A stretch of 64,000 bases of DNA, from the NCBI RefSeq assembly GCF_003217295.1, contig NZ_QJTJ01000002.1, forward strand, positions 124,001-188,000, read 5' to 3'. Shown one piece after another: positions 1 through 8,169 of the stretch. The position numbers were made by a program, and so were the translations under genes. The notes under the pieces were generated by a model. That model ran no database searches. It saw nothing but the letters and a program-made list of their open reading frames with translations, and was not told the origin of the DNA. The first letter of the stretch is position 1, and each line of letters opens with the position of its first letter. The DNA comes from Ureibacillus chungkukjangi. GTDB taxonomy: Bacteria; Bacillota; Bacilli; Bacillales_A; Planococcaceae.

Positions 1-143
1 ATTGAAGAGACCAAGCTAAAAATTGACACTATGTAAATATATTCCCAATCGTATTTTAACTCGAACCAAGAACTCATTAACAGCTGGATCAATAGCGCAG
101 GCAATAATAAAATCATTAAAATGTTTGAAATATGTTTAATCAA
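1..143 (-). CDS. Partial hydrophobic protein, truncated by window edge
   Basis: An open frame runs from a TTG at 143 to the left edge without a stop. A GAGGTG ribosome site lies just upstream on the minus strand. The 47 visible residues are strongly hydrophobic in the middle (MILLLPALLIQLLM), followed by a charged stretch and a second hydrophobic run, so this is probably the N-terminus of a membrane protein. It follows the anti-sigma gene on the same strand and could be the next gene of that operon. I do not recognise the family. An internal ATG at 116 has no ribosome site. Confidence 0.4.
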   Translation of the reverse strand, partial: MIKHISNILMILLLPALLIQLLMSSWFELKYDWEYIYIVSIFSLVSS

Positions 144-243
144 GGACACCTCACTTTAACATTATTTTACTATTTTACCATTAATGGATAAGGGAATGGG
201 ATAGCTATTTTGGATAATTCTATTTGTTTCATACATAAAGTTA

Positions 244-903
244 TCATTCTCTCTTCCAAATCAATTGCCCGCGCTCAATTACCGATTCCCAAGAATCCTT
301 TTCAAGGAAAACTTCATTGGCATCAAACTCAACATAATACACGGCATCGATTTTCTCACTCTCAGGAAGCCCGAAGATATAGTCATATTCATCTTGACCA
401 TTATTTTCATCCAAAAGGTTCCTTGTAGGTGAATGGGCAATGGTTTTTGTATAATAAATAAAACTCACATTCTTTTTCTCGCCATCCACTACAACTGAAA
501 TCGGATGCGTTCCATAAACACCAGCATGGCTTTTTCCTAAATAATGAGAAACCAATTGATCATTTTGAGTTTCGATTTTAATCAGATTCTCTGAATATGG
601 AATAACTGTTTTATAATAAAAGACATAGTTAAAAGCACCGAATAAAATTATAGCCGTTCCTAAAATGGAACCCATGGCAATCATAAACTTTTTATTGCGC
701 CACTTTTTCTTAATGGCTTTCAGAAGAGATTCTTTGTTTTCAACAGGAATGTAGAGCTCCTGTTTCATCGACTCATATTCCTTTCGACAGTTCTCACAAT
801 CCTGTAAATGCTTGTCTACCATTTCTGTTGTATCCTGACTCACTACTCCATCAATATAGAGAGGTAAAATATCTTGGATGATTGTACACTTAATCTCTTT
901 CAT
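244..903 (-). CDS. Membrane anti-sigma factor with zinc-binding (ZAS/zf-HC2) N-terminus
   Basis: The ATG at 903 is preferred because it has a GGAGG site inside the end of the sigma gene and yields the typical start MKEIKCTIIQDILPLY. Residues C6, H32, C36 and C39 form the zinc-associated anti-sigma motif (HLQDCENC). One membrane segment lies at about residues 79-100, and the rest is a predicted extracytoplasmic domain. The gene overlaps the end of the ECF sigma gene by 14 bases, the usual translational coupling of a sigma/anti-sigma pair. The family binds its sigma factor at the membrane and releases it on a signal. The partner here appears frameshifted (890-1389). The signal cannot be told from sequence. 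Confidence 0.8.
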   Translation of the reverse strand: MKEIKCTIIQDILPLYIDGVVSQDTTEMVDKHLQDCENCRKEYESMKQELYIPVENKESLLKAIKKKWRNKKFMIAMGSILGTAIILFGAFNYVFYYKTVIPYSENLIKIETQNDQLVSHYLGKSHAGVYGTHPISVVVDGEKKNVSFIYYTKTIAHSPTRNLLDENNGQDEYDYIFGLPESEKIDAVYYVEFDANEVFLEKDSWESVIERGQLIWKRE

Positions 904-1389
904 GATTGATCGCCTCCATATGCTCAATTATTTGTTTCCGCGCTCTGTAAAATGTCACCCTAGCCCACCCCGCACTTTTTCCAAAGAGTCTTCCAATTTT
1001 CTCAAAGGGCAGTTCTCCAAAGGCTCGCAGTGAAAACACTTCCTTATAAGGCTCTGCCATCGTATGGAGAAACTCGTGAATCGCAAAGGCCCCTTCTTCA
1101 TTCATCAAATGACTTACAAATTGAACTCCTGTATCTACTACTTCATCAATATCTAACTCTATTTGTCTATTATTTCTTTTGTAGTATGAGAAATATGTAT
1201 TTTTGGCAATCGTATAAAGCCAAGCTCTAATGTCCTTAGAACCATCGAATTTGTCGATAGCTTTTAACGCTTTAAAAAATGCTTCTTGGGTAATTTCTTC
1301 AGCTATTTTTCATCTCGGCTTAAAGAAATGTTGTACAAATAAACCTCTTTAAAATATTTACGATAGATTTCCTCGAAGTTCATAGCCAT
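890..1389 (-). pseudogene. ECF RNA polymerase sigma factor, frameshifted
   Basis: The start is an ATG at 1389 with an AAAGGGG site upstream. The first 28 codons (MAMNFEEIYRKYFKEVYLYN...) read as ECF region 2, then hit a stop at 1303-1305. Shifting frame at a run of five T (1306-1310, A on the coding strand) restores AEEITQEAFFKAL, then DIRAWLYTIAKNTYFSYYKR (region 2) and the region 4 helix-turn-helix (LPFEKIGRLFGKSAGWARVTFYRARKQ) to the stop at 890. The repaired protein would be about 165 residues, normal for ECF factors. One missing A in the homopolymer explains the break, so this may be a real mutation, a phase-variable tract or a sequencing error. The intact anti-sigma gene downstream argues that the pair was functional recently. 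Confidence 0.75.
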
Positions 1390-1550
1390 GCCTTTTTCAC
1401 CCCTTTCACTTATATAACTTCGGATATAAAGAAACGTTACAAAAAAATGAGAATTTTTTATTTCAATTCTATTCCAGGATTGGCTTTTGGACTTACTAAG
1501 TTTGTTATTGGGCATAATAAGTTTAAATTTCAAATTTAGGAGCTTATACT

Positions 1551-1871
1551 ATGCCGCGAAAGTCATCCCAAACAAATGAAGAATCAGAAACTGTAGAAAT
1601 AGAAGAAGTTGATAAAGCATCAAATAATCTACAAAATGAAATCGACAACCTCTCACGAATGCTAGCTGCCGTACTGGATTATTTAGCTGATGAGGAAAAT
1701 GAAGAAATCGACATCGAATACCTTTTCGATAAAACTGAGGGTCTACGAGAATGGCGCAAGCAATACCAAGAAAAAAATCGAAAGCTAATCGAGGATGAAA
1801 TCAAGAAGTCCCTAGGTAATTTATCATTCGAGGAATTGCAACGAATACGGGAGCAGATAAAAGAGAAATAA
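1551..1871 (+). CDS. Small acidic helical protein, unknown
   Basis: This ORF has an ATG start preceded by AGGAG (TTTAGGAGCTTATACT). The 106-residue product is highly charged, rich in Glu and Lys, with no Cys and no membrane segment. Residues about 25-50 and 75-106 look like amphipathic or coiled-coil helices. It is the only plus-strand gene in the first 16 kb and stands alone between the sigma operon and the 52-bp repeat array. I do not recognise the family and propose no function. Confidence 0.65.
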   Translation: MPRKSSQTNEESETVEIEEVDKASNNLQNEIDNLSRMLAAVLDYLADEENEEIDIEYLFDKTEGLREWRKQYQEKNRKLIEDEIKKSLGNLSFEELQRIREQIKEK

Positions 1872-1933
1872 GTATATGGAGGATGTTGCTGGTTTCATTG
1901 GCTTTATGAAGGGGGAATTTTAGATTTTGGCTC

Positions 1934-2950
1934 GGCTTTTTGTCTTTCATTCGATTGATGAAGGATAATTTTCAGATGCTGGCTCGGCTTTTGTCTTTCA
2001 TTCGCTTGATGACAGACATTTTTCAGATACTCGCTTTCGGTTTTGTCTTTCATTCGCCTGAGGACAGACGTTTTTCAGATGCTTGCTTTCGGTTTTGTCT
2101 TTCATTCGCCTGAGGACAGACATTTTTCAGATGCTTCCTTTGGATTTTGTCTTTCATTCGCTTGATGACAGACATTTTTCAAATGCTTGCTTTCGGTTTT
2201 GTCTTTCATTCGCTTGATGACAGACATTTTTCAAATGCTTGCTTTGGATTTCGTCTTTCATTCGCTTGATGACAGACATTTTTCAGATGCTTCCTTGGCT
2301 TTTTGTCTTTCATTCGCTTGATGACAGACATTTTTCAGATGCTTCCTTGGCTTTTTGTCTTTCATTACCAGCATGAATGCCACTTTTCAAATTCCGCTCA
2401 ATATTTTTGGCGTTCATCACCCTTATGAATGCCACTTTTCAAATCCAGCTAAATATTTTTGGCGTTCATCTCCTTCATGAATGGCACTTTTACAATCCAG
2501 CTAAATATTTTTGGCGTTCATCACCCTCATGAATGCCACTTTTCAAATTCCGCTCAATATTTTTGGCGTTCATCTCCTTCATGAATGCCACTTTTCAAAT
2601 CCAGCTAAATATTTTTGGCGTTCATCAACCTCATGAACGCCACTTTTACAATCCCTCTCAACCTTTTTGGTGTTCATCACCCTCATGAACGCCACTTTTA
2701 CAATCCCTCTCAACCTTTTTGGTGTTCATCTCCCTCATGAACGCCACTTCTCAATCTCCCGCTCAACCAGTTTGGCGTTCATCACCCTCATGAATGCCAC
2801 TTTTCAAATCCAGCTCAACCAGTTTGGCGTTCATCTCCTTCATGAACGCCACTTCTCAAATCCCGCTCAATCTTTTTGGCGTTCATTACCCTCACGAACG
2901 CTACTTTTCAAATCTCGCTAAGCAATATTAGTCTTCATTACCTTCATTAA
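1934..2950. repeat. 52-bp hairpin minisatellite, about 19 units of two flavours
   Basis: The stretch carries no convincing gene and is a head-to-tail array of 52-bp units. Roughly the first eight have the form TGTCTTTCAT-(7)-ATGACAGACA followed by TTTTTCAGATGCTTGCTT. From about 2352 on, the units have the form GGCGTTCAT-(7)-ATGAACGCC followed by ACTTTTCAAATCC. One unit at about 2352-2400 is a hybrid with a TGTCTTTCAT left arm and ATGAATGCC right arm. Both flavours keep the same period and the same stem-loop layout although the stem bases differ. The last units (2880-2950) are degenerate. Short ORFs across it are by-products of the repeat. Related arrays lie at 43720-43815 and 44850-45440. Confidence 0.9.
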
Positions 2951-3003
2951 CCACGCTTCGTCTATGTTTCCGCTTGTTCATTCACCTGATTCCAGAATCA
3001 CCT

Positions 3004-3312
3004 CTACGAAACTCCTTTTCCACCCTTTGTTTTAAGAGTACTGATTCTTTCCATGCCGGTTATGATTGGTTTGGCTCGTTGAATTAGCTTTTGGGTAGCT
3101 TCAAGAGTAAGGGATGCTTGGTGTGCTTCTTCGTTACTCCATACTTCATAGACAAACACCGAATTTGGCTCGTCTGGTGAAATATTAATAAGGTAAACCT
3201 CACATTCTATTAGATCAGCCATTGATTCTGCGGCTTCTAGTAAAATCTCTACCAGTGTGTCACGTTCACCGTCCTGTACCGTAAACTTGCCAAACAAACT
3301 GAATTTGTTCAT
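3004..3312 (-). CDS. Antibiotic biosynthesis monooxygenase (ABM)-like small protein
   Basis: The start MNKFSLFGKFTV at 3312 has a GGAGG site seven bases upstream; an earlier in-frame ATG lies before that site and is unlikely. The 102-residue product has the ABM ferredoxin-like pattern: a beta strand (GKFTVQDGERDTLVEILLEAAESM), then the central CEVYLINISPDEPNSVFVYEVWSNEEAHQASL segment with the EVWxxxEAHxASL signature. Members are cofactor-free quinol monooxygenases or dimeric enzymes of unknown substrate. It is a single gene flanked by the minisatellite and the ktr terminator. The substrate cannot be inferred. Confidence 0.75.
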   Translation of the reverse strand: MNKFSLFGKFTVQDGERDTLVEILLEAAESMADLIECEVYLINISPDEPNSVFVYEVWSNEEAHQASLTLEATQKLIQRAKPIITGMERISTLKTKGGKGVS

Positions 3313-3382
3313 TTCGTCCTCCATGATTTTGACTTATGAGTATTATTTCTACATAGTCACTCTTTTAACCTCTTACTAAAAG

Positions 3383-3409
3383 AGGCCTCATTCTAAATTG
3401 ATGAGGCCC
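3383..3409 (-). terminator. Intrinsic terminator of the ktr operon
   Basis: GGCCTCAT at 3384-3391 pairs with ATGAGGCC at 3401-3408. On the minus strand the stem is followed by TCTTTT. It lies 20 bases after the ktrA stop. Confidence 0.75.
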
Positions 3410-3429
3410 CGTCGCATTCTTTCAATCTT

Positions 3430-4089
3430 CTATTCTAAACTCGCAAACTTAGCTAAATCGTTACGATTTCCTATTGTTACTAGAATATCGTCAGGTTGAA
3501 GTAATTCGTCCGGCGATGGGGAAACGATAATATCGATGCTGCTTCTTAAAATCGCGATAACACTTACTCTAAATTTTGCGCGTATATCAAGCTCCTTCAA
3601 GCTTTTCCCGATCATTTTCTTAGGTAATAAAACTTCTTCAATATTATATTCCTTAGACAGTTCTATATAGTTCAGCATGTTGGGTGAGAGTAGCTGATTT
3701 GCAACGCGTTCGCCCATATCTCGTTCAGGATAGATAACCCAGTTTACCCCGATTGTTTCTAAAACCTGCCCATGACGTTTACTTGTTGCCTTGGCGATAA
3801 TTTTTTCGATGCCCAGATTTTTGAGAAGCATCGCTGTGAGAATACTGGATTGGATATCATCGCCAATAGCTACAATGACACAATCAAAATTCGTGATTCC
3901 TAAAGCAGTAAGTGCCTTCTCTTCACTAGCATCTGCTATAGCGCTATCTGTTACATAAGGCTCCGCACTCTCAACTCGTTCCTCACTAATATCAATTCCT
4001 AACACCTCTTGCCCAGCTTCATGTAATCTTCTTGCGATGCTTGTGCCGAATCTTCCTAAACCGATTACTGCATATTGGTTTCTAGCCAT
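3430..4089 (-). CDS. ktrA: Ktr potassium uptake regulatory subunit (RCK, TrkA-N/TrkA-C)
   Basis: The 219-residue cytosolic protein begins with a Rossmann nucleotide-binding fold: GLGRFG at residues 10-15 with the acidic IDISEERV downstream, as in RCK domains. The TrkA-C domain (about residues 140-219, IEEVLLPKKMIGKSLKELDIR...DDILVTIG) is the part that binds c-di-AMP in Ktr and related proteins. An octameric ring of this subunit gates the membrane subunit encoded 25 bases upstream. A GGGAGAG site precedes the ATG. Length matches KtrA/KtrC (about 220). Whether the ortholog is KtrA or KtrC cannot be settled here. Operon control is by the riboswitch at 5600-5750. Confidence 0.88.
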   Translation of the reverse strand: MARNQYAVIGLGRFGTSIARRLHEAGQEVLGIDISEERVESAEPYVTDSAIADASEEKALTALGITNFDCVIVAIGDDIQSSILTAMLLKNLGIEKIIAKATSKRHGQVLETIGVNWVIYPERDMGERVANQLLSPNMLNYIELSKEYNIEEVLLPKKMIGKSLKELDIRAKFRVSVIAILRSSIDIIVSPSPDELLQPDDILVTIGNRNDLAKFASLE

Positions 4090-4113
4090 TTTTTAACTCT
4101 CCCTATTTTGAAA

Positions 4114-5454
4114 TTATCCAATCATCATATTTCCTTTTGGTCGTTTAAAAGCTTCTTTTGTTTGTCTTTTTGTAATAGCAAAGCCTAAAGTTAACGGTCC
4201 TAGCCTGCCAATAAACATTGTAATCACAATCAAGATTCGTCCGATTGGCGACAATTCTGGTGTTAAACCCATTGAAAGGCCTACCGTACCAAATGCAGAG
4301 GTTGCTTCAAACAAATACATCATAAAATCATGGCCATGCTCCGTAATGCTAAGCAAAAACGTAACCAGAATTACAATCATCATCCCACTTACCGCAACTG
4401 TAAGAGATTTTAAAATTGTCTCTTCGACAATACGTCTTTTAAATAAAACGACATCTTCTTTCCCCTTTAGCTGCGCCATTACCGTAGCCATTAACACTGC
4501 AAAAGTAGTTACTTTAATACCACCGGCTGTAGATCCTGAGCCCCCGCCGATAAACATAAGGAAAATCGTCAAGAACAAGGTTGCATATGTCAAATCTGCC
4601 ATCGACAAAGTATTGGCGCCTGCTGTTCTAGGCGATATCCCATGGAAAATAGCTCCCAATATTTTCCCTTCCATATTCAAAGGACCTAGCGTTCTCACAT
4701 TTCCATACTCAAATAAGAAGATTAAGATGGACGCCCCTACAATCAGAATAGCTGTTGTCGTTAATACAACCTTAGTATGGAGTGAAAGCTGCTGTGTTTC
4801 ACGATACTCATACAATTCATTGATAACAACAAAACCAAGTCCACCGATAACGATAAGTCCACAGATTGTTAGCACTACAAACGGATCATCTACATAGCTT
4901 GTTAAACTGCTGAAATCCCCAAAAATATCAAACCCTGCATTATTAAAAATAGAAACACTATGGAAAATCCCAAAGTAAACTGCCTCTCCATACGGCATAT
5001 CAAACGCAAAACGCATAGCTAATAAAAAGGCACCGATTCCTTCTACAATCACTGTAAAGAGCAAAATTCGTTTCACTAACTTCACCATTCCAGCAGTAGA
5101 AGTCGCATTATAGGCTTCCTTGAGAAGAATTCTTTCCTTAAGCGAGATTTTTTTCCCTAGCAATGTAAATAGAAACGTCGCAAAGGTCATAAACCCTAAC
5201 CCGCCAATTTGAATCAGTACCAAAATGACGATTTCACCAAACTTCGAAAAGGTATCTCCTGTATCAACCACGACAAGTCCTGTTACACAGGTAGCGGAAG
5301 TGGCAGTGAATAATGCATCTAGGAATGATAAGCTAACACCATTAACCGTTGCTATAGGAAGCGTCAGTAAAAATGCTCCAACTAAAATCACCAATGCAAA
5401 GCCTAGCACTAATATTTTAGAAGGATTAAGACCCTCTAAAAGTATATTTTTCAT
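4114..5454 (-). CDS. ktrB: Ktr potassium channel-like membrane subunit (KtrB/TrkH family)
   Basis: The start at 5454 follows GAGGAGAAGAAAC; a further 7 codons upstream lack a site. The protein has the four pseudo-repeated pore loops of the KtrB/TrkH superfamily: ATSATCVTGLVVVDTGD, FHSVSIFNNAGFDIFGD, FHGISPRTAGANTLS and FEATSAFGTVGLSMG, each with its selectivity-filter glycine. It also has the GGGSGSTAGGIKVTT stretch of the gating loop and about eight to ten membrane segments. It imports potassium, usually sodium-dependently, with the RCK subunit encoded directly downstream. The 447-residue length is typical. Expression is probably lowered by c-di-AMP through the leader riboswitch. Confidence 0.9.
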   Translation of the reverse strand: MKNILLEGLNPSKILVLGFALVILVGAFLLTLPIATVNGVSLSFLDALFTATSATCVTGLVVVDTGDTFSKFGEIVILVLIQIGGLGFMTFATFLFTLLGKKISLKERILLKEAYNATSTAGMVKLVKRILLFTVIVEGIGAFLLAMRFAFDMPYGEAVYFGIFHSVSIFNNAGFDIFGDFSSLTSYVDDPFVVLTICGLIVIGGLGFVVINELYEYRETQQLSLHTKVVLTTTAILIVGASILIFLFEYGNVRTLGPLNMEGKILGAIFHGISPRTAGANTLSMADLTYATLFLTIFLMFIGGGSGSTAGGIKVTTFAVLMATVMAQLKGKEDVVLFKRRIVEETILKSLTVAVSGMMIVILVTFLLSITEHGHDFMMYLFEATSAFGTVGLSMGLTPELSPIGRILIVITMFIGRLGPLTLGFAITKRQTKEAFKRPKGNMMIG

Positions 5455-5524
5455 GTTTCTTCTCCTCGATTTCAAAGTAAAAATGACTACTAAAATTAGC
5501 TTCTTCTCTTAAACTACTTGTTTT

Positions 5525-5610
5525 TTGGCATAATAAAAGACCGCATTTAATACAAGTCGCTTATCTGTTGGATTTACCAACAAATTGGCACCTTGAATTA
5601 GGCGGTCGTA
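5525..5610 (-). terminator. Possible riboswitch expression platform (terminator)
   Basis: On the minus strand GACCGC (from the 3' side of the aptamer, about 5602-5607) can pair with GCGGTC at about 5539-5544, directly followed by TTTTATT. An inner hairpin TGTTGG/CCAACA lies between them. This would form a terminator ahead of ktrB. The pairing is long-range and unproven. Confidence 0.4.
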
Positions 5611-5750
5611 TAGACCTCCTTCGCTTTAGCCGACGAAGTTAGCTGACGGGTAGGATGGCGAAGAAGCTAGAATCATCCTTTCTGCAATTTGCAGAATTAA
5701 CCCCAAAAGATCGGGTCCTCCGTTCTCATTTAGAGATTTGGCCATTTATT
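5600..5750 (-). ncRNA. c-di-AMP riboswitch (ydaO/yuaA motif)
   Basis: Read on the minus strand, the 400-base gap before ktrB contains the conserved blocks of the ydaO-yuaA aptamer in order: GGAGGACCCGATC, then GGGGTTAATTC, then CCATCCTACCCGTCAGCTAAC, then TTCGTCGGC. The CCGTCAGCTAAC block is especially diagnostic. In Bacillus this motif precedes the yuaA (ktrA) operon and turns it off when c-di-AMP is high, which fits the genes here. Boundaries are approximate because I aligned it by eye. Confidence 0.88.
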
Positions 5751-5885
5751 ATTCACTTGATTTCGGATTCATTCTACTCCTCGAATTGTCACTTGTAAAT
5801 ATGAAAATAATTACAAATTTACGCATAAAAAAAGAACCATTTTGTTTATGGCCCCTTTAACATTTGCTTATTTAAACTACCACTT

Positions 5886-6242
5886 TTATCTCTTTAAAGA
5901 CATATATGCAGATGGATCTAATGCTTCGCTCTCGATAACAATTGCCGTTAACCCAGTATCAGTCTTTGTTTCATGCCATTCATCTCTCCCCCAAAACACG
6001 GCATCGCCTGTCTGGACAGTAATGTATTCTTCCTTATCCCCACGGACATATCCTTCTCCATTTAAGACAAGAAAAAGCTGAGGAACAACTGCTTGGTGAA
6101 AGCCAACAATACCATTTGGAGCTAAATACATACACCCAATATTTGCTTTCCTATCTGTTTGAATAACGCGCGCCATTACAAAATCTGAATTGAATTGTGC
6201 GATTTGCTTTCCGTCTTCCTTACCAAATCTATAAAATTTCAT
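5886..6242 (-). CDS. Cupin-domain protein
   Basis: The ATG at 6242 has an AAGGAGA site. The 118-residue product is a single small beta-barrel: motif 1 region is IGCMYLAPNGIVGFHQAVVPQLFLVLNGEGYV and motif 2 region is VQTGDAVFWGRDEWHETKTD. Metal-ligand candidates are H in GFHQ and H in EWHET, with fewer His than classical cupins. The family ranges from isomerases to binding proteins, and nothing here points to a substrate. It is followed 16 bases upstream (minus-strand order) by the phosphatase gene, suggesting a short operon with the two genes at 6259-7743. Confidence 0.75.
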   Translation of the reverse strand: MKFYRFGKEDGKQIAQFNSDFVMARVIQTDRKANIGCMYLAPNGIVGFHQAVVPQLFLVLNGEGYVRGDKEEYITVQTGDAVFWGRDEWHETKTDTGLTAIVIESEALDPSAYMSLKR

Positions 6243-6258
6243 GGATATATATCTCCTT

Positions 6259-6828
6259 TTATATATTTTCCGTTCTATTCCAAATTCTCTTAACCTCTTT
6301 CAATTCCTGGTATTCAAAGGTTAGTTTATAAATGTCTGGCATATCGAGGGTTTTCCAGAAATTAAAGTCATAGTTTTTATCGAAATGGTTCAGAATAAGC
6401 GTCATCAAATTACCATGGGTTCCGATAACAACATTTTTTCCTTCGCAGGTAGTTAACAGATTTTTTAACGCCTTTACCCCCCTTTTTTGAGCGTCCATAT
6501 TGGATTCTCCACCTGACCAGGAAAATGTAGGCTCGACCCATACCTTTGTAATAGCGGCTTCAAAATCCTCCACAGCTCCTATGGATAAAGTGCGTTCTTT
6601 AAAATTTTCTTCTAATAAAACGACCTTTTCTCTAAAATTTGCAATTCCTTCTACAGTTTGAATGGCTCGTTTATAGGGACTCGAAATGATAATATCAATC
6701 TCTTCATTTTCAAATAGCTTCTTTATTTTTTCTGCATCAATAAACCCGCGTTGAGATAGTGGTCTCCCTAACTCATCCGGAGAATATGTAGAGTAGGCAT
6801 GACGTACAAGGTACAAATTAGTTAGCAA
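6259..6828 (-). CDS. Histidine phosphatase family protein (phosphoglycerate-mutase-like)
   Basis: It starts at a TTG at 6828 with GGAAGTG upstream, six bases after the previous gene's stop. The catalytic signature is LVRHAYST (RH at about residues 9-10), with the second Arg in SSPYKRAIQT and the second His in VVIGTHGNLM. These are the phosphohistidine acceptor and charge pocket of the superfamily. At 189 residues it is a minimal-core member. The substrate is unknown; relatives act on sugar phosphates, phosphoglycerate or small phosphoesters. It sits between a GNAT and a cupin gene and is likely co-transcribed. Confidence 0.85.
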   Translation of the reverse strand: MLTNLYLVRHAYSTYSPDELGRPLSQRGFIDAEKIKKLFENEEIDIIISSPYKRAIQTVEGIANFREKVVLLEENFKERTLSIGAVEDFEAAITKVWVEPTFSWSGGESNMDAQKRGVKALKNLLTTCEGKNVVIGTHGNLMTLILNHFDKNYDFNFWKTLDMPDIYKLTFEYQELKEVKRIWNRTENI

Positions 6829-6831
6829 GCT

Positions 6832-7743
6832 TCACACTTCCTTCAATGTTTTTTGATATGTAATTAGTGTTGGTGCTGGTAAAAATGAAAAGTATTTTAA
6901 CATCTTTAAAGCAGCAGAGTCCGATGTATCAATTTCGGCTTCGATAAACTGCACGCCCTTTTCAAAGGCATAGTTTATTTGCTTAGCTGTTAGCATCAGT
7001 AGAATTCGAGAATCTGCATCATCTCTGGTTCCTCTCCATCCAAATTCAAATTGGTTTGGGTGGTTAGAATGGTGCAACAGAGCGTATGCGTGGACTACAT
7101 TATCCTTCAGTAAAATAAAACTTCCATCTAGAATGGTATCTTCATCGAAAATCAACTCTTCCCATTTCTCTAAACTGTGCTCACCTACCGGATTTGCTTG
7201 ATGTGTTTTTGCATAGTTATCTTTAACAAGTTGTGTGAGTTCTTCCTTCAATTCTGGATTATTCACTACGCTATTTAAGTCTTTTAAGTGTAAGCACTGT
7301 ATGTGAAGGTTCCCATAATCTAGCTTAGAGGTTTTCAGCAAAGGTGAGTATGTCCGCCTTACCTCTTTGAACCCATTATCCTCGTAAAAGTTTTTTAATT
7401 TATATGAAGTTTCCCAGATGGAGGTTTGTAGCGGCGATTGTATATCTTCTAACTGATACAACGAGCCAATCAAAGCAGCTTCGATTTCATAATCTAGGTG
7501 CGATTTTGAAACTATTGAGAAATATGTACAATGTGGATGAAATACTGATTTCCATGCCGTTAGTAAGCCTACTAATTGATTATTTTCTAATGCTTCTATA
7601 GTGACCAAATTTGTATTTATATGTAAGCCCCGTAAAAAGTAATCACGTGTGAAATCATCTCCTGCCCAAGTCGTTACCAGTTCCTTAATGAGTTCAATAT
7701 CTGGAGAATTATTGTTTTGAATAGTGAAATCTCCTGTAGTCAT
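6832..7743 (-). CDS. GNAT-type acetyltransferase, two-domain
   Basis: The ATG start has a GGGAGGG site. The 303-residue protein has two GNAT-like halves. The N-terminal half (about 1-140) includes LVGLLTAWKS and a degenerate acetyl-CoA region. The C-terminal half (about 150-303) includes VVHAYALLHHSNHPNQFEFGWRGTRDD and a closing strand-helix ending FSFLPAPTLITYQKTL. The QxxGxG/A pyrophosphate loop is not clear in the first half, so only one site may be catalytic. It is the first gene of a three-gene run with the phosphatase and cupin. The acceptor is unknown. Confidence 0.7.
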   Translation of the reverse strand: MTTGDFTIQNNNSPDIELIKELVTTWAGDDFTRDYFLRGLHINTNLVTIEALENNQLVGLLTAWKSVFHPHCTYFSIVSKSHLDYEIEAALIGSLYQLEDIQSPLQTSIWETSYKLKNFYEDNGFKEVRRTYSPLLKTSKLDYGNLHIQCLHLKDLNSVVNNPELKEELTQLVKDNYAKTHQANPVGEHSLEKWEELIFDEDTILDGSFILLKDNVVHAYALLHHSNHPNQFEFGWRGTRDDADSRILLMLTAKQINYAFEKGVQFIEAEIDTSDSAALKMLKYFSFLPAPTLITYQKTLKEV

Positions 7744-7780
7744 TTTATCCCTCCCTAACCCTTTATCGAAAAAAAGGAAA

Positions 7781-7808
7781 GGACATTAGCTTTTTATGAC
7801 TAATGCCC
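7781..7808 (-). terminator. Intrinsic terminator after the gene at 7842
   Basis: CATTAG at 7784-7789 pairs with CTAATG at 7800-7805. On the minus strand the stem is followed by a T-rich tract. Confidence 0.6.
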
Positions 7809-7841
7809 TTGTTACTATAACTATTCGATTGATTGTATATA

Positions 7842-8072
7842 TTATCCTCTAAATTTCGATTTTGTATTGTAGTAGATGAGCATGAGCGAGAAGATGATTA
7901 ATAATATATACCCTACAAATGACAGAATGTCTGCGACTAGCACGATAAACTCTTCAAGAGCTCCCCCTCCATTGAATACGCCCACTAAGGCAGATCCAAG
8001 TAACGTGCTATTTAGCATTGCCAGGACAAAGCTTCCTAATAAGCAGTAAAGTAATTTCGCATTTTTAGTCAA
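7842..8072 (-). CDS. Small two-segment membrane protein, unknown
   Basis: It uses a TTG start at 8072 preceded by GGAGGTG, giving 76 residues. Two hydrophobic stretches (about 8-30 and 38-66) suggest a hairpin in the membrane with a short acidic turn (GGGALEEF) and a basic C-terminus (NTKSKFRG). No known motif was found. It is a single gene with its own terminator (7781-7808). Confidence 0.65.
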   Translation of the reverse strand: MTKNAKLLYCLLGSFVLAMLNSTLLGSALVGVFNGGGALEEFIVLVADILSFVGYILLIIFSLMLIYYNTKSKFRG

Positions 8073-8169
8073 TGTGAAAACACCTCCTTATGCTATTTTA
8101 TTAGAGAACAGCACAGAAGGTTACACCCCTTAGATAAACGCTAAGCTTTGACAATAGACTGCATCACTT

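Noticed and set aside
1400-1450. Possible ECF-type autoregulatory promoter before the sigma gene
   Set aside because: TGTAAC and CGAAGT are present, but the spacing is about three bases shorter than in known ECF promoters, so I could not support it.
2667-2921. 84-codon ORF with repeated peptide units in the minisatellite
   Set aside because: It follows the 52-bp repeat, has no ribosome site and the frame breaks because 52 is not a multiple of three. It is a by-product of the array.
1934-2950. CRISPR array
   Set aside because: The period is uniform and the sequence between hairpins is also repeated rather than unique spacers; no cas genes are nearby.
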